Shown here: one piece after another, positions 39,937 through 47,657 of the stretch | How the letters are laid out: each line of letters begins with the position of its first letter | How positions within the stretch are numbered: position 1 is the stretch's first letter | Assembly: GCF_035762905.1 (NCBI RefSeq) | Contig: NZ_DASUCC010000077.1 | Span: 124,001-188,000 of the forward strand | Length of the DNA: 64,000 nucleotides | Origin: DASYTH01 sp035762905 | GTDB taxonomy: Bacteria; Actinomycetota; Actinomycetes; Mycobacteriales; Pseudonocardiaceae | Direction of reading: 5' to 3' | The notes under the pieces: model-generated | Database searches by the model: none | Told to the model about the DNA's origin: nothing | Seen by the model: only the letters and a program-made list of their open reading frames with translations | Program-made: the position numbers and the translations under genes

Positions 39937-40827
39937 TCAGCCGTCGGCGTCGCCGAGGTCGTCGTAGAACTTGGCCACCGCGTCCTTGTCGGTGATCGCG
40001 GTGATCTCCTGCGGCGCCGGCGGTTGCGGGAAGTCCTCGCGCGACGCCCGGCCGGTGACCTCGTAGCCGAGCTGGATGCGCAGCTGCGGATCGCCCGGCA
40101 CCGTGCCGAGCACCTCGAACCCGCGGAACCGCCAGTCCGGCTCGAAGTCCATCCGCACCGGCAGGACGGTCGCCTTCATCTCCGCGGTGACCTTGTCCCG
40201 CAGCGCCACGGGCACCGACGCGATGCCGCCGTCGATCATGGATTCGAGGGTGACCCCGGTGCGCAGCTCGTAACCGCCGCCCTGTTTCGGAGTCACCGAG
40301 CGCCGCTGCTGATCGGGTGCGTCCAGCTTGGTCTGGGTGATCGCGCCGTCCAGCTTCACCGCCACCCACGAGGTGAGCATCAGGTACGGGTCGAAGCCGT
40401 CCTTGAGCTGGAAGGTCGGCGTGGACACCCACGGCGTCGGCGCGAGGGCGGCGTGCCGGCTGTCCAGCTTTACCAGGTCCACATCGGAGTTCGGGGTGTG
40501 CAGAAAGATCTGCACGTCCTTGTCGTCGGCGCCGGGATGCTTGACCACCACGGTCATCGGCGGGTTGCCGAACTTGGCCGACTCGAACTCGTTGATGTGC
40601 TTGGAGTCCCCGAGGTACAGGTAGTTGTAGACCTTGGCGCGCTCGTCGCCGAGCCGGCCGAAGTGCGTCTGGAACTCGCTGATTCCCTTGGTGTAGGCGG
40701 ATTCCATCGCCTTGGCGGCGGCCACCTGGTCGGGCTGCGCGGTGCCGGGCACCGCCTGGGCGCAGCCGGCCAGCGTGATCGTGAGCGCGGCGGCGGCGAC
40801 CGGGAGCATGGGTCGTCGGCTCGTCAT
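39937..40827 (-). CDS. Lipoprotein of unknown function
   Basis: 296 residues with a typical lipoprotein signal peptide and lipobox LAGC (Cys22). The mature part begins AQAVPGTAQPD and has no motif I recognise; it looks like a globular extracytoplasmic domain with many beta strands (FQLKDGFDPYLMLTSWVAVKL). It is convergent with the esx genes and shares their terminator. The location suggests, but does not show, a role with the ESX-4-like locus. Confidence 0.8.
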   Translation of the reverse strand: MTSRRPMLPVAAAALTITLAGCAQAVPGTAQPDQVAAAKAMESAYTKGISEFQTHFGRLGDERAKVYNYLYLGDSKHINEFESAKFGNPPMTVVVKHPGADDKDVQIFLHTPNSDVDLVKLDSRHAALAPTPWVSTPTFQLKDGFDPYLMLTSWVAVKLDGAITQTKLDAPDQQRRSVTPKQGGGYELRTGVTLESMIDGGIASVPVALRDKVTAEMKATVLPVRMDFEPDWRFRGFEVLGTVPGDPQLRIQLGYEVTGRASREDFPQPPAPQEITAITDKDAVAKFYDDLGDADG

Positions 40828-40888
40828 GGCACCCCCTGTTCGGCGCGATCACGGTAACGCGCCGGCGATCTTCTGTGACACTGGACCC

Positions 40889-41629
40889 ATGCCAGTTGCC
40901 GTGATCACCGGGGCCGGCTCCGGGATCGGCCGGGTGGTCGCGCTCGCCCTGCTGGACGCCGGGTACGCCGTCGTGCTCGCCGGGCGCCGGGCGGAACGGC
41001 TGCGGGAGACCGTGGCCGCCGCCCCGGCCGGCGCGCCGGCCACCGCGGTGCCCACCGACGTGACCAGCGCCGAGTCGGTGGCCGCCCTGTTCGACGCGGT
41101 CCGCGCCGAGCACGGCCGGCTCGACCTGCTGTTCAACAACGCCGGCCTGAGCCTGCCCGGCACCGCCGCCGACCTCTCGGTCGAGGATTGGCGCCGGGTG
41201 GTGGACACCAACCTCACCGGCTCGTTCCTGTGCGCCCGGGAGGCGTTCCGGCTGATGCGCGACCAGCGGCCGCAGGGTGGCCGGATCATCAACAACGGCT
41301 CGATCTCGGCCACCAGTCCCCGGCCGGCCAGCGTGGCCTACACGGCGAGCAAGCACGCCATCACCGGCCTGACCAAGTCGCTGTCCCTGGACGGCCGGCC
41401 GTACCGGATCGCCTGCGGCCAGATCGACATCGGCAACGCCGCCACCGACCTGACCGCCCGGTTCGCCGAGGGCGTGCCCCAGGCCAACGGCACGGTCCTG
41501 GCCGAACCGGTGTTCGACCCCGTGCACGTGGCGCACGCGGTCCGCTACATGGCCGGCCTGCCGCTGGACGCCAACGTCCAGTACCTCACCATCACGGCCA
41601 CCACCATGCCGTTCATCGGCCGCGGCTGA
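40889..41629 (+). CDS. Short-chain dehydrogenase/reductase
   Basis: 246 residues with the classical SDR marks: TGAGSGIG near the start, NNAG at strand 4, the catalytic Tyr-x3-Lys in YTASKHAI with an upstream Ser (NGSISA), and a short C-terminus. Substrate unknown. ATG 40889 is preceded by GACACT ending 6 bases upstream, so the message may be leaderless. It is divergent from the lipoprotein across a 61-bp region. It lies between the esx genes and rplM, where mycobacteria have no such gene. Confidence 0.88.
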   Translation: MPVAVITGAGSGIGRVVALALLDAGYAVVLAGRRAERLRETVAAAPAGAPATAVPTDVTSAESVAALFDAVRAEHGRLDLLFNNAGLSLPGTAADLSVEDWRRVVDTNLTGSFLCAREAFRLMRDQRPQGGRIINNGSISATSPRPASVAYTASKHAITGLTKSLSLDGRPYRIACGQIDIGNAATDLTARFAEGVPQANGTVLAEPVFDPVHVAHAVRYMAGLPLDANVQYLTITATTMPFIGRG

Positions 41630-41646
41630 GCATGGGTCACCCCGCT

Positions 41647-41676
41647 TTGACCGTGTCCCGCCGCGCCGGGTATCTT
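41647..41676 (+). promoter_or_regulatory. Housekeeping promoter of rplM-rpsI
   Basis: TTGACC at 41647-41652 and TATCTT at 41671-41676, spacer 18. This is close to the sigma-70-type consensus. The leader to GTG 41758 is about 75 bases. Confidence 0.65.
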
Positions 41677-41757
41677 CTTACGTTGTTGTGCGGCGCGGAG
41701 CGCGACGCTCAGTGAGGCACGCACAGACCCCAGAGACATTGATGACGAGGTAGACCC

Positions 41758-42204
41758 GTGCGCACGTACAGCCCGAAGCCCGGCGAGGTGGCCCGCACCT
41801 GGCACGTGATCGATGCCGAGGACGTGGTGCTCGGCCGGCTTGCCACGCATGTCGCCACGCTGCTGCGCGGCAAGCACAAGCCGACCTTCGCCCCGCACGT
41901 GGACACCGGTGACTTCGTCATCGTCGTCAATGCCGGCAAGGTGGTGCTCACCGGCAACAAGCGCGACAACAAGTTCGCCTACCGGCACAGCGGCTACCCC
42001 GGCGGCCTGCGCAAGCGCTCGTTCGGCGAGCTGCTCGACACCCGCCCGGACCGGCTGCTCGAGAAGGTCGTCAAGGGGATGCTGCCGAAGAACAAGCTCG
42101 GCCGCGCCCAGGGCAAGAAGCTGAAGGTGTACGCCGGCCCGGACCACCCACATGCCGCCCAGCAGCCCAAGCCGTTCGAGATCGCGAAGGTCGAGAAGCA
42201 GTGA
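41758..42204 (+). CDS. rplM: 50S ribosomal protein L13
   Basis: 148 residues. Family motifs: WHVIDAEDVVLGRLAT, the GDFVIVVNAGKVVLTG core, YRHSGYPGGL and VKGMLPKNKLGRA. GTG 41758 has GAGGTAG upstream. Its stop overlaps the rpsI start (GTGA). The rplM-rpsI-glmM order right after esxT is the mycobacterial arrangement. Confidence 0.98.
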   Translation: MRTYSPKPGEVARTWHVIDAEDVVLGRLATHVATLLRGKHKPTFAPHVDTGDFVIVVNAGKVVLTGNKRDNKFAYRHSGYPGGLRKRSFGELLDTRPDRLLEKVVKGMLPKNKLGRAQGKKLKVYAGPDHPHAAQQPKPFEIAKVEKQ

Positions 42205-42662
42205 CTGAAGAGTACGTGACCACCACGCCCGAACTCGAAGAGCCGCCGGCCGAGCCGCGCGCCCCCCGGGTGACCGCCGAGACCGCGCAGACGGTGGGTC
42301 GCCGCAAGGAAGCCGTGGTCCGGGTGCGGATCACCCCGGGCAGCGGTCAGTTCGTGCTGAACGGCAAGTCCCTCGAGGACTACTTCCCGAACAAGGTGCA
42401 CCAGCAGCTCATCCGTGAGCCGCTGGTGATCCTGGAGAAGCCCGAGGCGTTCGACATCCGGGCCAACCTCAAGGGCGGCGGCATCACCGGGCAGGCCGGT
42501 GCGCTGCGCCTGGCCATCGCCCGGGCGCTGATCCAGCTGGACAGCGACGACCGGCCGACCCTGAAGAAGGCCGGGTTCCTCACCCGCGACCCGCGGGTCA
42601 AGGAGCGCAAGAAGTACGGCCTGAAGAAGGCCCGCAAGGCGCCGCAGTACAGCAAGCGCTGA
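42201..42662 (+). CDS. rpsI: 30S ribosomal protein S9
   Basis: 153 residues. The actinobacterial acidic N-terminus is followed by the S9 core GRRKEAVVRVRITPGSG, LNGKSLEDYF, VKGGGITGQAGALRLAIARAL (with LKGGG here) and the C-terminal KKARKAPQYSKR, whose Lys-Arg end reaches the tRNA. GTG 42201 overlaps the rplM stop by 4 bp. A 144-bp gap before glmM shows no clear terminator. Confidence 0.98.
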   Translation: MTEEYVTTTPELEEPPAEPRAPRVTAETAQTVGRRKEAVVRVRITPGSGQFVLNGKSLEDYFPNKVHQQLIREPLVILEKPEAFDIRANLKGGGITGQAGALRLAIARALIQLDSDDRPTLKKAGFLTRDPRVKERKKYGLKKARKAPQYSKR

Positions 42663-42806
42663 CCGGATTTCTCGGCACCGCACCCGCGGCTCCAGGGCGT
42701 GGGCAGAGTCGCCTTGGACACTGTCGGTAACACCACGTTCGCCGCACCAGATGCACCGGGCATGGCGCATCTGCGTCCCCGGCATTCGAGGAGGTAGACA
42801 CCGACC

Positions 42807-44141
42807 ATGGCACGCCTGTTCGGTACCGACGGAATCCGCGGTCTCGCCAACGGTGACCTGACCCCCGAACTGGCCCTGACGGTGTCCGCCGCGGCGGCTC
42901 GGGTGCTGGTCGCGCACGACAGCTCGCACCGTCCGGTCGCGGTCGTCGGCCGGGACCCGCGGGCCAGCGGCGAGATGCTGCAGGCCGCCGTGTGCGCCGG
43001 GCTGACCTCGGCCGGCGCCGACGTGATGCAGGTCGGGGTGCTGCCGACGCCGGCCATCGCGCACCTGGTCGCCGAGCTGAACGCCGACCTCGGGGTGATG
43101 ATCTCCGCGTCGCACAACCCGATGCCGGACAACGGCATCAAGCTGTTCGCCGCGGGCGGGCACAAGCTGCCGGACGCCATCGAGGACGAGATCGAGGCCC
43201 TGGTTGGCCGGCCGGGCACCCGGCCGACCGGCACCGGGGTGGGCCGGATCTACGAGATCAGCGACGCGCTCGACCGCTACATCGCGCACCTGCTGAAGGC
43301 CACCCCGCACCGGCTGGACGGCCTGCGGGTGGTGGTGGACTGCGCCAACGGAGCCGCCTGGGCCGCGGCACCGCAGGCCTACCGGGAGGCCGGCGCCGAG
43401 GTGATCGCCATCCATGCGCTGCCGGACGGCGAGAACATCAACGACGGCTGCGGGTCGACCCACCTGGACGCGGTGCGGGCTGCCGTCCTGGCCGAGCGGG
43501 CCGACCTGGGGATCGCGCACGACGGCGACGCCGACCGGTGCCTGGCCGTGGACGCGGCCGGCGAGCTGATCGACGGCGACCAGATCATGGCGGTGCTGGC
43601 GCTGGCCATGCGGGAGGCCGGTGACCTGGCCGACGACACCCTGGTCGCCACCGTGATGAGCAACCTGGGGCTGCATCTGGCCATGCGTGAGCACGGCGTG
43701 GAGCTGCGCACCACGGCGGTTGGCGACCGGTACGTGCTCGAGGAACTGCGGGGCGGCGGGTTCTCGCTCGGCGGGGAGCAGTCCGGGCACGTGGTGCTGC
43801 CCGGCCACGCGACCACCGGCGACGGGCTGCTCACCGGGTTGCGGCTGATGGCGCGGATGACCGACACCGGGCGCACGCTGGCCGACCTGGCCGGGGTGAT
43901 GCGCCGGCTGCCGCAGGTGCTGGTGAACGTGAAGGTCGCGGACAAGGCCGCGGTGGCGGCGTCGGTCTCGGTGAGCGAGGCGGTCGCGGCGGTGGAGTCC
44001 GAGCTGGGCGAAACCGGCCGGGTGCTGCTCCGCCCGTCCGGCACCGAGCAGCTGATCCGGGTGATGGTCGAGGCGCCGACCCACGACACCGCGGAGGCCG
44101 CCGCCAACCGGCTGGCCGGCGTGGTCTCCTCGGCCGGCTGA
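42807..44141 (+). CDS. glmM: Phosphoglucosamine mutase
   Basis: 444 residues, the normal length. It converts glucosamine-6-P to glucosamine-1-P on the way to UDP-GlcNAc and peptidoglycan. The phosphoserine is Ser102 (ISASHNP); DGDADR is the metal loop, GGEQSGH the sugar loop and RPSGTEQLIRVMVE the phosphate site. GAGGAGG precedes the ATG. It is separated from glmS (50.9 kb) by about 7 kb of T7SS-type genes; in mycobacteria the two are also near but not adjacent. Confidence 0.98.
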   Translation: MARLFGTDGIRGLANGDLTPELALTVSAAAARVLVAHDSSHRPVAVVGRDPRASGEMLQAAVCAGLTSAGADVMQVGVLPTPAIAHLVAELNADLGVMISASHNPMPDNGIKLFAAGGHKLPDAIEDEIEALVGRPGTRPTGTGVGRIYEISDALDRYIAHLLKATPHRLDGLRVVVDCANGAAWAAAPQAYREAGAEVIAIHALPDGENINDGCGSTHLDAVRAAVLAERADLGIAHDGDADRCLAVDAAGELIDGDQIMAVLALAMREAGDLADDTLVATVMSNLGLHLAMREHGVELRTTAVGDRYVLEELRGGGFSLGGEQSGHVVLPGHATTGDGLLTGLRLMARMTDTGRTLADLAGVMRRLPQVLVNVKVADKAAVAASVSVSEAVAAVESELGETGRVLLRPSGTEQLIRVMVEAPTHDTAEAAANRLAGVVSSAG

Positions 44142-44291
44142 GTCCCGGCGAACTTTCGCAACTTTCGGTTCCCCGTCCCCCCGCGTCCGGCGGTGGGCTA
44201 GTTTCGGTTTGCGTCTGCGACGGCACCGCGGGTCGGGTGGGTGCGTCGTAGGGATCGTGCCGGTGACGGTCGTGGGAATCGAGGGGATGTC

Positions 44292-44600
44292 ATGGCGGAC
44301 GGTTTCGGCGTCGAGGCTGGACAGGTGCAGCAGTGCGCGAACCAGTTCAGGACCGAGGGGGAGGCGATCGGTCAGCTGGCCGGCAAGGTCGAAGATCCGG
44401 CCGTGAGCAAGGGCCAGGTCGGTAAGCACTTCCAGGCCGTGGTCCCGCAGTACGCGCAGATGTTCGCGCTGATCAACGCTTCGGTGAAGTCGTTCGGGTC
44501 GGCGGCCGTGGCCACCTCGGTCCAGCTCGGCGACGTGGCGACCAGCTACTCCGGCACCGACGCGAGCGGTCAGCGGAACATGCAGGCGCAGGGGGGCTGA
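44292..44600 (+). CDS. EspC-like small type VII substrate with YxxxD signal
   Basis: 102 residues from ATG 44292, preceded by GAGGGG. A helical hairpin without W-x-G: an N-terminal helix (VEAGQVQQCANQFRTEGEAIGQLAGKV), a Val/Gln-rich second helix, and Tyr86-x3-Asp90 (YSGTD) after it. This layout is that of ESX target proteins of the EspC type. It lies 3 bp before the first giant protein and is probably its co-secreted partner. About 150 bp of upstream DNA has repeated AACTTTCG but no clear promoter. Confidence 0.7.
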   Translation: MADGFGVEAGQVQQCANQFRTEGEAIGQLAGKVEDPAVSKGQVGKHFQAVVPQYAQMFALINASVKSFGSAAVATSVQLGDVATSYSGTDASGQRNMQAQGG

Positions 44601-44603
44601 TTC

Positions 44604-47126
44604 GTGGCCAGCGCTGACGAGATCCGCCGGCTGCTCGACGATCCGCACGTCGCCAATGGCACCAAGAAGCAGCTGCTGCGCGACCTCGCCGCGATGACGG
44701 AGTCGAACGACGACGAGCTGCGCCGGTACGCGCGGGACCTGGGGATGTCCGAAGAGGAGATGACGGACCTCCACGATGCCGTCGAGCTGGTCGACGAAAC
44801 CATCGATCTCGACCCGCACGACGAGCACATCCGGCAGGCCCACATCGACCAGGATCTGGGCCAGAGCTGGGCGAACCTGACGGACAGCACGTCGTCGCCG
44901 ACCTCGGACGCGATCCTGGACGACGGCATCGTCGGGCTGAAGATCTTCGACGAGTTCTACCCGCGGTTCACCCGGGTCGGCGGTTCGGCCGGCGGCGAGC
45001 AACCGGTCGATCCGGACGGGCTGCGCCGGGCCGTCGACGAGCTGCGCGGGATCGACTTCCGGGCGTTCGCGACGGACGCGTCCTCGGTGAACGAGGTGGT
45101 GTCCGGTGTGGACGATTCGCGCAACCATCTGGCGCAGGCGTGGTCGACCAACCTGTCCGGGTGGACCGGCCCGGCGGCGGAGTCGGCCAACCAGTACAAG
45201 GCGAAGTTCGACGGCGCGATCGCCACGCTGGACGCCGGGATCAAGCCGGTTCCCGGGGCGCTGACCTCGGCGTCGGAGACCATTCAGAAGCAGGTCACCG
45301 ACTACGCCAAGCATCTGCACAACCAGTGGGGCGACGGCCGGATGGCGCAGCTGACCCCGGCCGAACTGGACGCCGTCATCGAGGGCAAGGAGCGCCTGCC
45401 CGAGGTGATCTCGGACCTGGAGAACTTCTCCGGAAACCTGCTCTCGCTCATCACCGGTGCGCTGGGCTACCTGGCCGGCGGACCGCTCGGCGCGATCGCC
45501 GCCGTCGCCGGGCTCGAGTTCGCCACGTCGCTGAGCCCGTTCAACCTCGAGGAGGAACTGGAGAAGTACCGGCAGGCGCTGCGTACCTGCGAGGAGAAGA
45601 TCAACCAGTTCAAGCAGGACTACACGAGCAAGGCGTCGGCCGTGCACCAGTACACCGACAACGCCTGCCAGGCGGTCCAGGAGACCTACGACGCGCTGTT
45701 CGCGGCCACCACCGGCACGATGTCCGCCAACCCGTTCGAGGCGCTGGGGACGACCCCGGACTTCGAGGACGCCCAGCAGGGCGGCACCGGTGAGCGCCCG
45801 CGCGGCGGCGGCCCCGGTCCCGGTGGCGGCGGTCCGCCCGGACCGGGTGGCGGCGGCCCTGGTCCCGGTGGCGGTGGCCCCGGTCCCGGTGGTGGCGGTC
45901 CCGGTCCCGGTGGTGGCGGCCCGGTCGACCCGGATGCGGCGACCCCGTTGCCGGCCGAGACCGGGCCGGAGCAGCCGACCGACCCGAGCCGGATGCCGGT
46001 GCCGGCCGGGCCGGGCGCAGGCGGGGCGCCGGAGACCATCTCGATCAAGGACGGCGACCGGACCATCTCGGTCACCAGCCCGGACGGCCAGGGCCACGTG
46101 AAGGTGACCGTGGACGACGGGACCGGTCAGCCGAAGTCCTACGACCTGGACTTCGGCGCGCCGACCGGTACCGGCTCGGCCGGCGGTCCCGGCACGCCTG
46201 CCGTGGATCCGGCGACCGGACGGCCAATTCCGGGCGTCGGGGACGGGGGCGGTCCGGGATCGGGCGGCGGGTTCGGCCCCGGCGGGCCGGGCGGGTCGGC
46301 GACGCCGGGCCTGCCGGTCGTGGATCCGGCCACCGCGCGGCCGTTGCCGGCCGTGGACCCGGCGACCGGGCAACCGGTGCCGGGCGGGGTGGACACCCCG
46401 GTCACGGCCGGGCCGGACGGCCGGTGCGTGATCACCGACGGCCCGCTGACCATCACCGCCGAGCATCCACCCGGATCCCCGGACACGATCCGGGTGACCA
46501 TCGACGACGGCACCGGCGAGCCGACCAGCTACACGCTGGACTACTCCGGTTCGACCGACCAGGCCACCGGCCGGCCGGGCGAGTCGGCGCCGGTCCGCAC
46601 GCTGCCGTACGAGGCAGGCCAGCCGGACCGGTTCGTCGCGGCCGGCGAGCCGCAGGTCGCCGCGTCCGTGCCGGCCGGCGCGATGCCGGCCGGTCCGCCG
46701 GATCTCCCGCCGCCGCCGGTCGTCGCGGACGAGGGGTACCAGGCCACCGCGGCCGCCGCGAGCGGGTCGCACGACCCGGTCGGCGGCCAGTACGCCGGTG
46801 GCGAGTTCGGCAGCGCGCCGGACGGCCAGGCGGGTTCGGTCGGCCTGCCGGACACCGGCACCGATCATCCGGCCGCAGGCGGCCCGGGTGAGGCCGGCCT
46901 GTCCGCGGCCGCGGAGGAGTCCGGCGGCGGGAACGCTCCGGCCGGGGCGGTCGGCGGTGGCATGCCGATGATGGGCGGCATGGGCGGCGCCGCCCCCGGC
47001 GGTGGCGACCAGGACCGCTCGACGGGCCCGTGGCGCACCGCGGGTGACCTTTTCGATGAGGACTACACCGACGCCGAGGCGGCCCTCGGCCGGGTGACCA
47101 GCGACGAGGGCCGGTTCCGGCGCTAG
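44604..47126 (+). CDS. Giant type VII-associated protein A with two beta-like repeats
   Basis: 840 residues. Order: an acidic helical N-terminal domain (SADEIRRLLDDPHVA, ESNDDELRRYAR); a WXG-like helical region around WSTNLSGWTGPAAESANQY; a Gly/Ala hydrophobic hairpin (LAGGPLGAIAAVAGLEFATS); a PGPGGGG repeat tract; two copies of a roughly 42-residue module ending DDGTGxPxSYxLD(F/Y) at residues about 477-519 and 607-649; and a tail WRTAGDLFDED. The paralogue is 47658-49982. By context it is a secreted or surface effector or scaffold. Antisense ORFs here are composition artefacts. Confidence 0.8.
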   Translation: MASADEIRRLLDDPHVANGTKKQLLRDLAAMTESNDDELRRYARDLGMSEEEMTDLHDAVELVDETIDLDPHDEHIRQAHIDQDLGQSWANLTDSTSSPTSDAILDDGIVGLKIFDEFYPRFTRVGGSAGGEQPVDPDGLRRAVDELRGIDFRAFATDASSVNEVVSGVDDSRNHLAQAWSTNLSGWTGPAAESANQYKAKFDGAIATLDAGIKPVPGALTSASETIQKQVTDYAKHLHNQWGDGRMAQLTPAELDAVIEGKERLPEVISDLENFSGNLLSLITGALGYLAGGPLGAIAAVAGLEFATSLSPFNLEEELEKYRQALRTCEEKINQFKQDYTSKASAVHQYTDNACQAVQETYDALFAATTGTMSANPFEALGTTPDFEDAQQGGTGERPRGGGPGPGGGGPPGPGGGGPGPGGGGPGPGGGGPGPGGGGPVDPDAATPLPAETGPEQPTDPSRMPVPAGPGAGGAPETISIKDGDRTISVTSPDGQGHVKVTVDDGTGQPKSYDLDFGAPTGTGSAGGPGTPAVDPATGRPIPGVGDGGGPGSGGGFGPGGPGGSATPGLPVVDPATARPLPAVDPATGQPVPGGVDTPVTAGPDGRCVITDGPLTITAEHPPGSPDTIRVTIDDGTGEPTSYTLDYSGSTDQATGRPGESAPVRTLPYEAGQPDRFVAAGEPQVAASVPAGAMPAGPPDLPPPPVVADEGYQATAAAASGSHDPVGGQYAGGEFGSAPDGQAGSVGLPDTGTDHPAAGGPGEAGLSAAAEESGGGNAPAGAVGGGMPMMGGMGGAAPGGGDQDRSTGPWRTAGDLFDEDYTDAEAALGRVTSDEGRFRR
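45804..45920 (+). repeat. In-frame PGPGGGG coding minisatellite
   Basis: About five consecutive units of roughly 21-24 bp encode Gly-Pro-Gly-Pro-Gly-Gly-Gly. The DNA is close to pure G and C, so copy number probably varies by slippage. Confidence 0.75.
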
Positions 47127-47141
47127 GCGGGGTGAGCAGCG

Positions 47142-47642
47142 ATGATCGAGATCGACCCGAGGATCGAGCAGGCGTTCGCCGAGGTCCTGGCGAAGTCCCG
47201 GCACCGGGCCGCGGACGTGACCGACCGGCTGGCCGCGAAGCAGCGGGAGCTCGCGGCGCGCTCCGAGCAGATCAAGGAAGAGGGCCGGCGGCTGTCCGAG
47301 GAGCTGGACCGGCGGGTGGCGCGCAAGCAGGAGGACGCCCGCAACCCGTGGCAGCAGCGGTCGGCCAAGCCGACCGTGCTGTCCTTCGGCGAGGACGAAC
47401 AGGAGCAGGCCCGGTCCGCACCGACCAGGCCCATCCCGGTCCAGTCGCCGCCGGGCGCCGGAATCCCGGTGGCGCCGCCGCCCCCGCTGCCGGCCCGACC
47501 CGAGCCGCAGCCGAACGAGCGGGTGCTGTCGTTCGAGATCGAGACCGACGACAAGCCGCGGGCCGCGCCGCCGCGCCGCCGGCCCCGCCCGGCACCCGCC
47601 GACGAGGACGACGACCTGTCCGGCCGCAGCTGGATGCGTTGA
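47142..47642 (+). CDS. Coiled-coil, Pro-rich protein of unknown function
   Basis: 166 residues. The first 65 form a long charged helix (DRLAAKQRELAARSEQIKEEG and similar), likely coiled coil; the rest is Pro/Arg-rich with two copies of a short motif, VLSFGEDE and VLSFEIET, and ends DDDLSGRSWMR. No family recognised. It lies between the two giant paralogues on the same strand, 15 bp after the first and 15 bp before the second, and is probably an assembly or chaperone-like partner of them. Confidence 0.7.
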   Translation: MIEIDPRIEQAFAEVLAKSRHRAADVTDRLAAKQRELAARSEQIKEEGRRLSEELDRRVARKQEDARNPWQQRSAKPTVLSFGEDEQEQARSAPTRPIPVQSPPGAGIPVAPPPPLPARPEPQPNERVLSFEIETDDKPRAAPPRRRPRPAPADEDDDLSGRSWMR

Positions 47643-47657
47643 GAAGGGGACACCCGC

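Noticed and set aside
44150..44177. A SigM-type promoter for the EspC-like gene
   Set aside because: GAAC and CGTC are present but 20 bases apart, outside the accepted spacer range.
45804..45920. Gly/Pro repeats as a frameshifted or decayed region
   Set aside because: The frame stays open and the flanking domains are in the same frame as in the paralogue.
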